A stretch of 64,000 nt of DNA. It comes from Trema orientale. Lineage: Eukaryota; Streptophyta; Magnoliopsida; Rosales; Cannabaceae. The notes under the pieces are model-generated. The model made no database searches and was not told the origin of the DNA. It saw only the letters and a program-made list of their open reading frames with translations. The stretch spans positions 41,556-105,555 of the forward strand of contig JXTC01000021.1 in assembly GCA_002914845.1 (NCBI GenBank), written 5' to 3'. Below, piece after piece: positions 1 through 11,179 of the stretch. Numbering within the stretch: position 1 is the first letter of the stretch; every line of letters starts with the position of its first letter. The translations under genes were made by a program, and so were the position numbers.

Positions 1-1640
1 ATATGAAAACTTGTTGAGAAATCATAAACTTTGGTAATTTGAGTTCAACTGAAATCTTTACTTCAACGTCCAAAATAGATTACATAAAATCACTTGCGAT
101 TTCAAGTTCTCAAAATGAAACCATCCTCATATAATCACTTAGTAGATTTACTAATCTTGGCTAAATAATATAACAAGAAAAGAAAGATAACAGAGTATGA
201 ACACCCACCAGGGATTTAGAGTAGGACTGCATACACAAGCTGCACGGCTTGTCTATCCATCAAGATAACTACCTCAAATAGTCAGATACCTGAAAGTGGA
301 AGAAGTAAGGGGGTGAGCATGAAATGCCCAGTAGGATACCCAATTGCCTTTTTTTGGAAAATATTCATTTATAAATATCCTGTATGGTTAGTTGTTCTGA
401 AAATAATTCATAATATATCAAATTAAAAGCGAGTTAAAAATCATGAACAAAAATCATATTCAAACCATCCTGTAAAACCGGATGAATAATCTATCGTGCA
501 CATATCACAAATCAAACAATCCCATGAGCTCTCATCCTCTCATCACGAACCAGAGTAACTCGTACTATATGTATTGAGTACTCTCTGCTGATACCTAATC
601 CCACAATACCGGAGGAACACCCATATGTCTATGCCTACCAAAGGAGGTAATCAGACACATTCCAAAGGCAATTGAATCCTCTACCTCGAAATGGTAGCTA
701 TACCGAGCTAACGATGCTAGAAAAGTCCTCTGTTGGTCACCTGGTTGCTCAGACGGTCGTTTTCGAATCTCGACACGTCCACTTGAAAAAGTGAATTTCC
801 AAACGGAGCCTCAGATTGAGAAACGGAGATCACCACTGAATTCAGAGCACTCAAAAACGCTGTGTTAGACATACAGTTTGTCGAAAATAGGTCCCAGTGC
901 AGGATCGGCAAGTGGCACGTAAAACGGCACTCTACATGAGCTATTTTTCGATTTTCGTGCCACTTCAGAATATAGTGATATTTTATATCAAAATTCATAT
1001 CCTCACCTCGCTGAGTCCAAATGCAAAGTCAGAACTCAGTTTTGAGGTCACGAGCATTGAATGAGCTCAAAAATCCGAAAATTATAAAAAATATCACATT
1101 TTGAAATATTTAGAAAAATGCCACTTTTTTAATTCAAAAATTACCGCACTTCCGGATACCATTTCAACACTTCAAAATCATGATTATTCTTATCTAAACC
1201 TCCTCTTTAACGTGGTATAATTTTCTCGGGCAAAATAATTCATTTTCAAAATAATTATAAAAATACCATAAATTTAATATTAAAATATTACTACAGTAAC
1301 AAACTTCCCACCAGAGCTGAGTTAGTGGCCGTGGGTGATCGAAAAAGATCGGTGGCGTCGAGACGAAGCCAACGACGCTGGCAGTGTGTTGATTGGAAGC
1401 CGAACGGAGAAACGGCCAATTTTCCGATCTGGTGGCGCGACTTTCGTATGGCCTTAACTCCGAATATCGGCGATGAAATCAGGCGGGGGTTGCTACTGTT
1501 GCTTCGTCGGCAGCTGGGCGAGAGCGCGGGTGGCTAGAGCGGCTGTGCGTGAACAGTGCAGAGGAGAGAAATTTTGGCTATGGCTGGGGGACTTCCGCAA
1601 GAAAAGAAAAGAAAAACGGGAGATTTAAATGCAATTTTCA
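1..1640. other. non-genic sequence, probably retroelement-derived
   Basis: I see no gene here. About 1310-1560 is clearly more GC-rich than its surroundings and has a short open frame without a recognisable domain. The mix of a GC-rich patch and long AT-rich flanks resembles degraded LTR-retrotransposon sequence, but I could not define ends or target duplications, so the origin is a guess. Confidence 0.3.
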
Positions 1641-4168
1641 TAAACTGTAGATAGTGGGACACGTGTCAACCTTTGGTTTGACCGAAAAACTTCTCATAAT
1701 TATATTTTGGCCACAATTTTAAAAGATTCTTTTCATTTTAGTCCTTCATTTTTCAAAAATAATTACAATTGAACCCCAAATGAACCTAGACTCAAATGTG
1801 TCCACATTCATCTCAGATTTAATTAACTAAATATCCGAAAATTCAAAATTACAAGTTTGTCATTTGCTCAAAAGTTACAGTTTTACCCTTAAATTTTTTA
1901 AAGGGGTTTTACACTGATTATGTATTATCTTTACATATTTTAGTAATTAATATTTTTAGAATAAATTATCATAACTACTCCATCTTTATGTTATAGCTTG
2001 CCTAAAAAATTTGGAGAGGATTATGATTGTTTCTTTTTTTTAACGGTAACGTTTGTGTTTTTTTCCCCCTAGAATCTACAGAGTACGTTTTTTTTTTTTC
2101 CTTTCATTGTATATAGTATCTATTTATTTTCAATTTTAGAACTTATTTTGCAAATAAAAGAAAAAAAATACTCCAATTTTTTTTTTCCATCTCTCAATCT
2201 CTCTCTTGTAGTTTCTATTTTTTTTTTCAGAGTTTCTAGTCAAAATAAAAATAGAAAATAGAGATAAAAGAGATACTTGACAAGTTAAATTTGAAGAAGC
2301 TATTTGATTAGAATGGATTATTTACTAAGTTGATTATTATCTTTCTATCTTCACTTTTTTTTAATTAAAATTTATTGATTAATATTGATATTTGAATAAT
2401 TTATAATAGCCATTTTTCAAAATTATTATTATCTTGTATTGTGTATTTTTTTCTTTAGTTAATGCTACAATTAGAAGAAATATGTCTAATAGTAAATAGC
2501 CATCCAAATATAAAAAATTTAATAAAAAGATATAACTAGAGAGTTTGATTCATCACAAAAGGCAGTTCTTAAAAGTTTATCGCTTATAGTATGAGAATAT
2601 AAACAACATAAGTAAAGATTCAATTGAATAAATATACTTTAATGAATCATGGAAAACTTTTTATTATTTTTTTGAAAAGGTGTCTATTGAGGATCTCCTA
2701 CCAAAAGTTCTTGCATTAATCATGAGATCAGATGGCTTAAGAGTAAGGTGATTAGCCTTTTGAAACTCAAGGCTCTTATTATGTATTACTATGTACATAG
2801 TCTAATTTGCTTTATTTGAAGATAAATAATTAAATCTAAGTTATATTTGACATCTCAAATACCTTAATTTTGTCATAACAATAGTGCTTGTTACTTTATT
2901 TTTTATATGTATTATAGATTTACTAGTTTGTTTATAATCGTACATAAGGAAAAAAATAAAATTGGACTTTAAAGTCTAATATAAAGCATTAATATATTTG
3001 CAATTAAGGCCTCATCATGTATATAAATGGCTAAATTAGCTTCTTTGTGGGTATATATAACTATAAGTAGTCAGATGTAGAAATGAGTTTTAAAAAAAAT
3101 TGTTTTTGTAAATAGTCTCTGGGCAGGTACCCAGTTTGCTAATTAGTTCAGCGGATGATCTTTTTGCACTTCAACCCCAAAAGATTTGGTATCTCTTCGG
3201 ATATTAAAAAAGAATATATACTCATCGGAAAAGCTGAGAAAAGGAAGAATAATATTCAATAGAAGAGCTTATTAATTCTGCAGAAAGCTCTTCTATTTGC
3301 AATCCCTTTCGTATTTTTTCGTTTTTATTTATGGCCAAATTTGGCTTTCTTTGAAATAATTTAAATTGATAATTGAGAGGTCAAAGGTATATTAAGTTGT
3401 AATTTTCTACAGTTTTCTATCTGTGATCATTACACTGGAAACAGATAAAATTCCGAAATAGTTCAAAATCAAAAAGATAGGTGTTACATATTGGTGATCA
3501 TATTTTTAAATTACGGTGTGCTGTTGTTAGAAACAATATTGCTATAATTCATGAGTGTTGTAAGAGGCTCAAAGGTAAACTTTAAGTTATAAATCACTTA
3601 GCTCGTGCAACATGCTTGATGTTAAGATAAGTTGACAATGACGCATATGCTGACCATGAGCAAAGAATTATTCTTAAAAGGTGGTCTCAATTAAACCAGA
3701 AGAATCTTTTAAAAGTGATCGCAAAAGTCAACTTATATATGAGGACATAACCATATATGTCATTTTGGTAAAATCACATATTATATGTAATCTCTATTTC
3801 GAAACTGTATTTTAATTCCTTATAAGGTCAATGCCCCTAGTCCATTTCCAATAAATCAAAATTAACGGTCAGACTTCAGTTTAAATTTTGAATACACAAG
3901 TACTCTGCAGATTCTAGCTAAGTGCTAAAGGCTTATACATGATGCATGTAATTAAGTACTCCTTTCTGGTTTCCACCAAATGAAAGCTTAGTGGTTCTAA
4001 CATTAATTAATGTTTAAGGAAATATCTTCAATACCCTTGACAAGTCGATCGCTTGAGTTTACGACATAAAAGGATTTTTTGGTGAGGGAATTGGGACCAG
4101 GAAACCATGAATGAGATAGCTAGCTATATAGCAATTTATACAGAGAACCTGGACTGCAATTGCACTTA
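1641..4168. other. AT-rich intergenic sequence
   Basis: No coding region or structured RNA is visible. The stretch has poly-T and poly-A runs and scattered short repeats. A P1BS-type octamer GCATATGC occurs at 3643-3650, more than 600 bases before the first MIR399 hairpin, and may be chance. Confidence 0.4.
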
Positions 4169-4176
4169 GCATATCC
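4169..4176 (+). promoter_or_regulatory. P1BS-type PHR1 site upstream of MIR399 copy 1
   Basis: GCATATCC fits the GNATATNC consensus bound by PHR1-type MYB factors, which drive phosphate-starvation genes including MIR399. It lies about 93 bases before the hairpin. The 11-mer GCATATCCGAG recurs at 29,298. The octamer is expected by chance many times in 64 kb, so only the position supports it. Confidence 0.4.
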
Positions 4177-4268
4177 GAGTTTAGGTGCGAATCTGATAAA
4201 AAGGCTACTGTTATGACAGAAAGGAAAGTATGGCGAGCGATCGGGACAAATCACTAATTGGCAAGGTT

Positions 4269-4367
4269 GAGGAATCACAGTGCAGTCCCCCCTTGGCACG
4301 GAAGAACAACCACGTTCCCATACTAGCTTTCTGCTTTGCCAAGGGAGAATTGCCCTGCCATTCCCTC
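4269..4367 (+). ncRNA. MIR399: MIR399 precursor hairpin, copy 1
   Basis: This is a fold-back microRNA precursor of the miR399 family, which represses PHO2, an E2-like regulator of phosphate uptake and transport. The predicted mature strand is in the 3' arm at 4337-4357 and begins TGCCAAGGGAGAATTGCCCT. It has one change from the common family sequence (A to G at position 7). The 5' arm around 4280-4299 (CAGTCCCCCCTTGGCA) pairs with it, less perfectly than in the other copies. Outside the duplex the stem continues, with GAGGAATC at 4269 opposite the CCATTCCCTC region. It is the most isolated copy, about 24 kb from the next. The loop is short (about 35 bases). No rival open frame explains the pairing. 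Confidence 0.85.
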
Positions 4368-5054
4368 GTACAATCAGTATTTTTGGCTATCTAGCTCTGC
4401 TTCAAATTTTATTCAGTACTACTTGATGCAAATTCTGACTGAGATAAGCCTATAAATATCTCTTCCTTTTTCACTTTTGCTATCCAATTTAGCTTTGAAG
4501 TACTCTGTTGGTCCAAGTTCAATATTTATTATACATATATGTTCATCAATGTGATTGTTTTTTGAAAGGTACATATAGATGAAATCAGATAGAGATAATA
4601 TTGTGATTGAAAGCTTTGCTTGCAATGCAGGATGAAAGAGTTCGACGAAGACTATTGTGCTTTCACATTTATATTGTCATTCTCATTATGTAATTATTAT
4701 TCTTTGTATTGATTTTACTGCCTCACGGTTTTCCAATATGATTTTCAGTTCTGTATTAATTCAAAGACTTCAGTAGTAATTCCGTACAATTATTATATAG
4801 TAAAAACTTGTAAGCTTGTTGAAAGTGGAATGAGCTAAGTTTGATTGTTATGTAGTTCTTCTAAAAAGCTTATGCTTATTGACTGCTTTATGATTTAATT
4901 GTTGGCTTTAATAAATAATATTGACGACCACAATCTATCTTATACACAAAATGTAACTCATCCAATATATTCATAGCATAAATAATTACTATTGGAATTT
5001 GAGTATATCATATATATTAGAGTGAGTAGATATTACCTCATTAGCTTTTCAAAA
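4368..5054. other. AT-rich intergenic sequence
   Basis: No gene or clear repeat. Short open frames here have no recognisable domain. The stretch probably includes the 3' part of the primary transcript of MIR399 copy 1, but no poly(A) signal stands out. Confidence 0.35.
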
Positions 5055-5350
5055 CACTACTAAAAAAACTACTAACCACAGCGCGTGTACGGAAGGTGCC
5101 GTGATAGATGCTTAACAACCACGGTGCCTAAGAGGTGTCGTGATAGATACATGAAGAACAAGTGCCGTGGTATCTTAAATCATTTAACGATGCCCAACAT
5201 GCACCGTTATACATATGTTTCACGGTACCTAAAAGGCGCCGTGATAGAGAACCAACTTAGAAGACCCTAAATTGAGCCCCACCAAATCATTTCTCCCACT
5301 CCAAATGGAAGCAGTCCTCTCTCCTCCAACCGTGGTCAAATCTCGTCCTC
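5055..5350 (+). mobile_element. solitary CACTA-like terminus
   Basis: The stretch begins CACTACTAAAAAAACTAC, a CACTA-type end. It is followed by repeated sub-terminal motifs in both orientations around GGTGCCGTGATAGA, CCACGGTGCC and GGCGCCGTG. Such sub-terminal arrays are the binding region for the CACTA TNPA-type protein. I find no matching 3' end, so this is a truncated element or a MITE remnant. It shares its sub-terminal motif style with the end at 8186. Confidence 0.5.
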
Positions 5351-6204
5351 CCCTCATTTTCACTATTTTTTTTAGACAAATAAAGTGAGTGAGTCAATGG
5401 GCCTTTTACTAGCTAGCTAATAAGTGTCTATCCCATTATGACTCAATTAGAAATACATGCATAATTAATATATAATCACATAGTTGTCCATTATATGCTT
5501 TAATCAAGATCTCTCATAATTGTTTGTTGTTGCCAATGAGTCTGTTAGTCTATACAAAATATTCCAACATTAATGTTTACTTATTGAGATCTCTAATAAT
5601 TGATTGTTAATATATACATAAACTAAACGTTAAGGTAACAACAAAAGATAATTCAAGTTTAAGGCCAATCTGTATATATATCAACATATAAGGCGATTTA
5701 CTTTAAAATTGAATGAATCAAACAACAATGGATGCAGACACGAATCAAAAGTTTAAAGTTATTTAGTTATGTTATTCTTTTAATTTTGATGACTAATTGT
5801 TGATTTCATAGAAATAGTTCATAACTAAATAAAATTTTTAATCTCATAGAAATAGTTCATAACTAAATGAAATTTTAATGGTGAAAAAGTAAATTTTGGT
5901 CAAATTTGACTTGTAGAGACCCTTTTGAACTGGGAGGAAATTAAAAAGAAAAAGAAACACTAATCTTTAGGTTTTACATAAGTCAGAGTAAGTAGTCGTT
6001 AGCTTTTTATAATCGATGGAAGCATGGCCTCCGGGTGATGATGCATACAAAAGGATTGGAGGGAGCGTACCAGCCTCTTCAACTACTTGAGCCACCCTCC
6101 GGGTTGGCCTTTTTAATTTGGAGAAATTTAGGTGGATGACTAATATTTTAAATTTGATTTAGTAGATGTCTATTTTAAAATTTTATAACTAAATGTCCAA
6201 ATAT
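5351..6204. other. intergenic sequence
   Basis: No gene seen. A local duplication of about 30 bases repeats the phrase CATAGAAATAGTTCATAACT at about 5807 and 5846. Confidence 0.35.
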
Positions 6205-6402
6205 ATATACTTTTACACTTGGTAGATACATATATCTATCAATTTCAGTTAATATACTGAAATGTACCGAGTATATAAATTTTTATGCTTGGTATAGAAT
6301 ATTTTATACTTAGTATATAAACACATATACCGAATATTTTGCTATAATATTTAAAAAACGGATATTTACTTAAATTAGGCCCAAAATTTAGTCATTTTAC
6401 TA
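6205..6402. repeat. dispersed repeat, copy 1 of 2
   Basis: This stretch is similar to 7862-8040. Both contain a phrase like ATATACCGAATATTTTGCTATAA followed by ATTTACTTAAATTNGGCCCAAAATTTAGTCAT. The two copies are in direct orientation about 1.65 kb apart. The second lies inside the PIF/Harbinger-like element, so one may be a transposed copy of the other. The family is not identified. Confidence 0.55.
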
Positions 6403-6504
6403 TAAGGCCCTTTCATTTGTCTGCTTTTCTCTATTGGGTTTTCTTTTGACTTGCTTTTTAATTTGTAACCTGCTTTCTACTTTTTTTTTTGGGGGGCTAT
6501 TTAC

Positions 6505-6998
6505 ATGGTTTTTTTAGCACCAGTAGTCCCTGAGGTTTTTGAAATATAACAATTTGGGCCGTTACTTAATGAATAAGTGATCCAATTAGTCCTTAAATTT
6601 ATGTTCAGGTGACGATTTAATCTAAATTGCTAAAAAACTATTAGATTTTGGACAGAATCATACTAATTTTCACGGTTCATAAAATTCTAGAGTTTTTGGT
6701 TGAAAATTTGAAAAAAGAAGCCCAAATTTAATTTTCAAGAGAAAGCTTGGGAGATAGAAAAATAAAATGAAAGTGATCATAAGATATTTTTCACCTTTTG
6801 TCTTCTAATTTTATATATGTTTTTCAACTGAGTTTGTGATGTACATATGACAATTTTGTCTAAATTGAACAAAGCCATCTATTTGGATTAAATTGACACT
6901 TAAATATAAAATCAAGGACTAATTGAGCCATTCATTTAATTCGGAGACCAAATCATCACATTTTGAAAAATTCAGGGACTACTGGTACCAAAAACCTT
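6505..6998. mobile_element. 494-bp TIR element (MITE-like)
   Basis: The ends are inverted repeats. The left end has GCACCAGTAGTCCCTGAGG. The right end, read on the other strand, has GGTACCAGTAGTCCCTGAAT, with further similarity inwards (AACAATTTGGGCC against GATGATTTGGTC). The short direct repeat ATTTAC at 6499-6504 and 6999-7004 may be the target duplication. It has no coding capacity. The superfamily is uncertain; a MULE or hAT-type MITE is possible. Confidence 0.6.
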
Positions 6999-7299
6999 AT
7001 TTACTTTTCTATCAAAGCAGCCTAGTTAGCTTCCATCACTTGTATCCGTTCGTCATAATACACAACCGAGTACGGCAAGTTGAATAGAAGTGAGGCGCTT
7101 CTTATAGTTGTGAGCTTAGGTCATGTTTGGTTGGGGGTAATGGAATGGAATGGAATAGAAACAATTCCAAAATGACCCAATTCCATTGTTTGGTTTGAAA
7201 ATCCAAATAGGAAAAGCCTTTCCATTGGAATGAAAAAAGTGGAATTCTATTCCATCCAATCTTGGGTGGAATAAGGTGGAATGGAATGGAATACCATTT

Positions 7300-7860
7300 A
7301 ATTAAACCATTTAATTAATCAAAAAATAAATAATTAAATAAAATAATAAAATAAAGTAAAATATTGCTAAATATAAAATAACTTAATAAAATAATAATTT
7401 AATTAATAAAAAATATTTAATAAAATAATTTAATGAAATAATAAAATAAAATAAATGAATGCTAAATATAAAATAATTTAATAAAATAATACTTTAATTA
7501 ATAAAAAATAATTTAATAAATTAAAATAATACTAAATAAAAAATTAATAAAATAATACTTTAATTATTAAAAAATAATTTAATTAAATGAATAAAATAAT
7601 AATTTAATTAATAAAAATAATTAATAAAGTAATTTAAAAATAATAAAATAAGATAAAATAATGCTATATGCAAAATAATTTAATAAAATAATAATTTAAT
7701 TAATTAAAGAATTTAGAAGAATAATAAAATAAAATAATGATAAACGTTAAATAATTTAATTAATAAAAAATAATTAATAAAATAATTTAAAAATAATAAA
7801 ATAAAATTATGCTAAATGAAAAATAATTTAATAAATAAACTAATTTAATATTAAATATAG
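7300..7860. repeat. AT-rich degenerate array, left part
   Basis: Nearly pure A/T sequence built from variations of TAATTTAATTAATAAAAAATA. The same texture resumes at 9670-10080. This suggests that the two blocks were once continuous and were split by the material between them. Confidence 0.6.
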
Positions 7861-7861
7861 T

Positions 7862-8040
7862 AGATATGTTTATCTACCAATTTTAGTTACTGCACTGAAA
7901 TATATTAGGTAAATAATTTTTTATACTTGGTATGTATTAAAATTTTACATTGGGTGTATAAACATATATACCGGACATTTTGCTATAACATTTGATAAAG
8001 TGATATTTACTTAAATTGGGCCCAAAATTTAGTCATATTT
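7862..8040. repeat. dispersed repeat, copy 2 of 2
   Basis: Partner of 6205-6402 in direct orientation. Both contain the string GGCCCAAAATTTAGTCAT near the right edge. It sits inside the PIF/Harbinger-like element. Confidence 0.55.
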
Positions 8041-8185
8041 ACACACACTTTATATGTAGTAGAGTGAGGATGGTATTACGAGAAAGAGAGAAAGAACAAA
8101 AGATGAGCCATGAAACCCTCTTTTATCCATGATTGCTTGTTGATCTTATCGGATAACATTGGAGAAAATAAAAGACTCAAGCTTT

Positions 8186-8440
8186 CACTACTACAAAAAG
8201 TGTCTACCACGGCGTTTCAAAAGTGCCTTGAAAGACCTATTACGGTGCCCACAAAAGCGTCGTGTATCCGGGTGTCATAGTAGGTCCTGGTCTACCACGG
8301 TACCTAATAAGCGCCATATTAGACCTACCACAGTGCCTGAAAAGTGCCTTGGTAGACCAACTAAAGCGCTTTTAGAGCATCTTGGTATCCTGATTGGCAT
8401 TTTTTTAAGATGCTCTATAAGTGCCGTAATAACGTAATAA
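8186..8440 (+). mobile_element. CACTA-like terminus nested in the PIF-like element
   Basis: Begins CACTACTACAAAAAGTGTCT and is followed by sub-terminal motifs such as CCACGGCG, ACGGTGCC, GCGTCGTG and CCACGGTACC in several copies. The motif style matches the end at 5055, so both probably derive from one CACTA family. No 3' end could be placed with confidence. Short open frames here are by-products of the repeats. Confidence 0.5.
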
Positions 8441-9334
8441 ACTATTTCCAGGGGTATTTTTAATATATTTTTATATACTCCTAGATTTTTACAAATATAA
8501 TCTAAATCCATGACATATATACACCATATTTCAAATAAAATGGAACAAAAATATAAACTTACACATAACATTAACTAAAAATTACTAACGCAACAATATA
8601 AAAAGAAACTAGATGAGTATATCAACATTATAGAACTACTTAACATAACAATTTGATCATTAGTTTTCTAATCTAAACTAACATTATCAAACACTTTATT
8701 TATTAGAAAGTGATAAAAATTCAACAAAAAAAAGTTATTGATCAAAATTGGAAGAGAACAATTAAAACATATGTAAGTTACATACCATTGTGGAAAATTT
8801 ATACTTGTAGAATCCATATTCAACACTTACCAGTTATTTTGGATACTATACATGAGATTAGAAAAAATAAGCAGTTTTAAATAATTTTATACCTAACAAG
8901 TATTATTTATCGAGGTTTAGTACTTTTGATTGCTTATACACTGGACTATTTTGCTGTCCTTGCTTCCCTTTCTCCACATTATATATATTGAATGCACTTT
9001 ATATTGACACAAACATACAAAAATAAAAAAAAATATTAGCAATAATAACCATAACTAAAACACCATAAGAAAACTAATTAAATTGTAACCAAATGACCAT
9101 TAGCAAAATTTACTCGATCATTGTAAATTAATTTTCATATAGAGACTTAAGTTTAGAGGATTTAAAAATCATGCATAATCTTTGAACGGGTGCATGACAA
9201 GTAACTCCACTTGGATCTATGAACATATACTTATCTTGATGGCCATATTGTGTCATGTAAATACCTAGAAGTATAAAATCAAATATGAACCAAGTATTGT
9301 ATTATATAGTTGTCAAATATGAACCAAGTGTTGT
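8441..9334. other. AT-rich sequence inside the transposon cluster
   Basis: No coding region seen. This may be the interior of the nested CACTA-like element. Confidence 0.3.
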
Positions 9335-9351
9335 ATTCTAAACAATCACAC

Positions 9352-9671
9352 TCTTAGGCATTTTATCAAACAAATATTATGCATAATATCTAAACAATTA
9401 AACTAATACTCTCTTAGGCATTTTATCAAATACATACTATGCATAATTTCTAAATAATTAAACTAATACTCTCTTAAGTATTTTATTAAATACATACTGT
9501 GCATAATTTCTAAACAATCAAACTCTTAGTCTCTTAGACATTTTATCAAACATATACTATGTATAATTTCTAAATAATCAAACTAATACTCTATTACGTA
9601 TTTTATCAAATACATACTATATATAATTTCTAAACAATTAAACTAATATTCTCTTAGGCATTTTATCAAAA
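9352..9671. repeat. 60-bp tandem repeat, about 5.3 copies
   Basis: Units start at 9352, 9412, 9472, 9532, 9592 and 9652 (partial). Each opens with CTCTTAGGCATTTTATCAAA or a close variant and continues with TATGCATAATTTCTAAACAA. The period is exactly 60 bases with no indels across the five full units. Divergence is by substitution only. Confidence 0.85.
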
Positions 9672-10080
9672 AAATTAAATAAAATAATAATTTAATTAAT
9701 AAAAATATTAGTAAAATAATTTAAAAATAAAAAAATAAAATAAGGCTAAATAGAAAATAATTTAATAAAATAATAATTTAATTAAAAAAGTAATTTAGAA
9801 AAAAAATAAAATAAAGTAATGATAAATGATAAATAATTTAATTAATAAAATAATTTAAAAAATAATAAATAAAATTATGCTAAATGATAAATAATTTAAG
9901 AAATAATTTAATTAATAAAATAATTTAATGCTAAATATAAAATAATTTAATAAAATAATAATTTAGTTGATAAAAAATAATTAATAAAATAATTTAATAA
10001 GATAAAATAATGCTAAATGTAAAATAATTTAATGTAATAATTGATTGCTAAATGTAATTTAAAATAATTAAAATGAAGAG
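9672..10080. repeat. AT-rich degenerate array, right part
   Basis: Continuation of the TAATTTAATTAATAAAATAA-type texture seen at 7300-7860, up to the right terminal region of the PIF/Harbinger-like element. Confidence 0.55.
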
Positions 10081-10269
10081 TAATTTTTATCATTATACAA
10101 CTAATTCCATTCCTTTCCACAGTTAACCAAACATAAGAATGTCCATTCAGCTACTGATTCCACCACTTCAACCAAACAACATAATTACATTTCCATTCTT
10201 TTCCATTCCATTCTGATTACTATTACCATTACCATTACTATTCTACCACTGCAACCAAACGGACCCTTA

Positions 10270-11170
10270 GTGTTATGTGTAGTGTATGAGAGAGTGCTAG
10301 TCCAATTATTTCAAAAGTTAGCTAGTGTTTTGACTGTATTTTTAGAGTGTTTTTAACCATTTGAAATTGAAAAATGTTGTTTAATCCGATAGAATTTTTA
10401 TCCCGAGCTTATGTGGATGGTAGTTCATATGCGTTTCGATGGAGAAAAAAGCACGCGTAAAATAGTACCTTACTTATATACTTACTTATATTAAAGCACG
10501 TGTAGAATTTTTTTTTAATTTAAATTAAAATAAATATCCTGTTATATACTTACTTATATTTGCCCTGATACTTAAAATGAAACTTTAAATATTTGCCATG
10601 AGATTAAATCGTGATTCCTTTAATTTCTCCTAATGCAGGTTCTCTATAATACATTATATTTTGGCAGCAGTAGCCTTTATGGAATTTTTACGTATTTGTT
10701 TTTTCCTTTTCTCACAATTAACCATTTAACTTTCACTCTAGATATTTTGTTGTAAAACTGAAACTAATTTAGAGCTTAAAAAAAAAAGAAAAAACTGAAA
10801 CGTAATTTAGAGCTTAAAAAAAAAATGAAAAAACTGAAACGTAATATTCCTTTATTTTCTCCGAAAACAGGAACTACTCTTTATTTTAGTTGTCTTTATT
10901 TAAAGGTTTTTTTTTCCTTCCCCTTCTAGACCATTTATCTTTAATCTGAATTGTCTTTTCTATTATATTATCGTTAGACTATATGGATATTTTTACATTA
11001 ATTTTCATTTTAATGCTCATTAAATAATTATTCAAAAAATGATGGCTACACTTCTTTTTCTTTCTTTTCTGGATTATATTGTGTTCTTGATTTCCTAGAA
11101 GGAATCCTATTGCCATATATGGATGATATAGATATGGATTTGACCAAAGAGATAGGTGAAAAGGAAGTTT
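10270..11170. other. intergenic sequence
   Basis: No gene seen. A local duplication occurs near 10,766 and 10,808 (AATTTAGAGCTTAAAAAAAA in both). Confidence 0.35.
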
Positions 11171-11179
11171 AATGTGCAA

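Larger units (their letters stand above)
7119..10266. mobile_element. PIF/Harbinger-like element with TTA target duplication
   Basis: The left end reads GGTCATGTTTGGTTGGGGGT. The right end on the other strand reads GGGTCCGTTTGGTTGCAGTG. TTA flanks both ends (7116-7118 and 10267-10269), the target preference of PIF/Harbinger (Tourist-type) elements. GGAATGG-type motifs follow the left end, and their complement (CCATTCC) precedes the right end. I see no transposase, so the element is non-autonomous. The interior is mainly AAATAATTTAATAAAATAAT-type sequence (about 7300-7860 and 9670-10080) interrupted by other repeats, including a CACTA-like end at 8186 and a 60-bp tandem array. Confidence 0.6.

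Noticed and set aside
717-998. 93-codon open frame on the minus strand
   Set aside because: No recognisable domain, and the residue mix looks random; nothing around it supports a gene.
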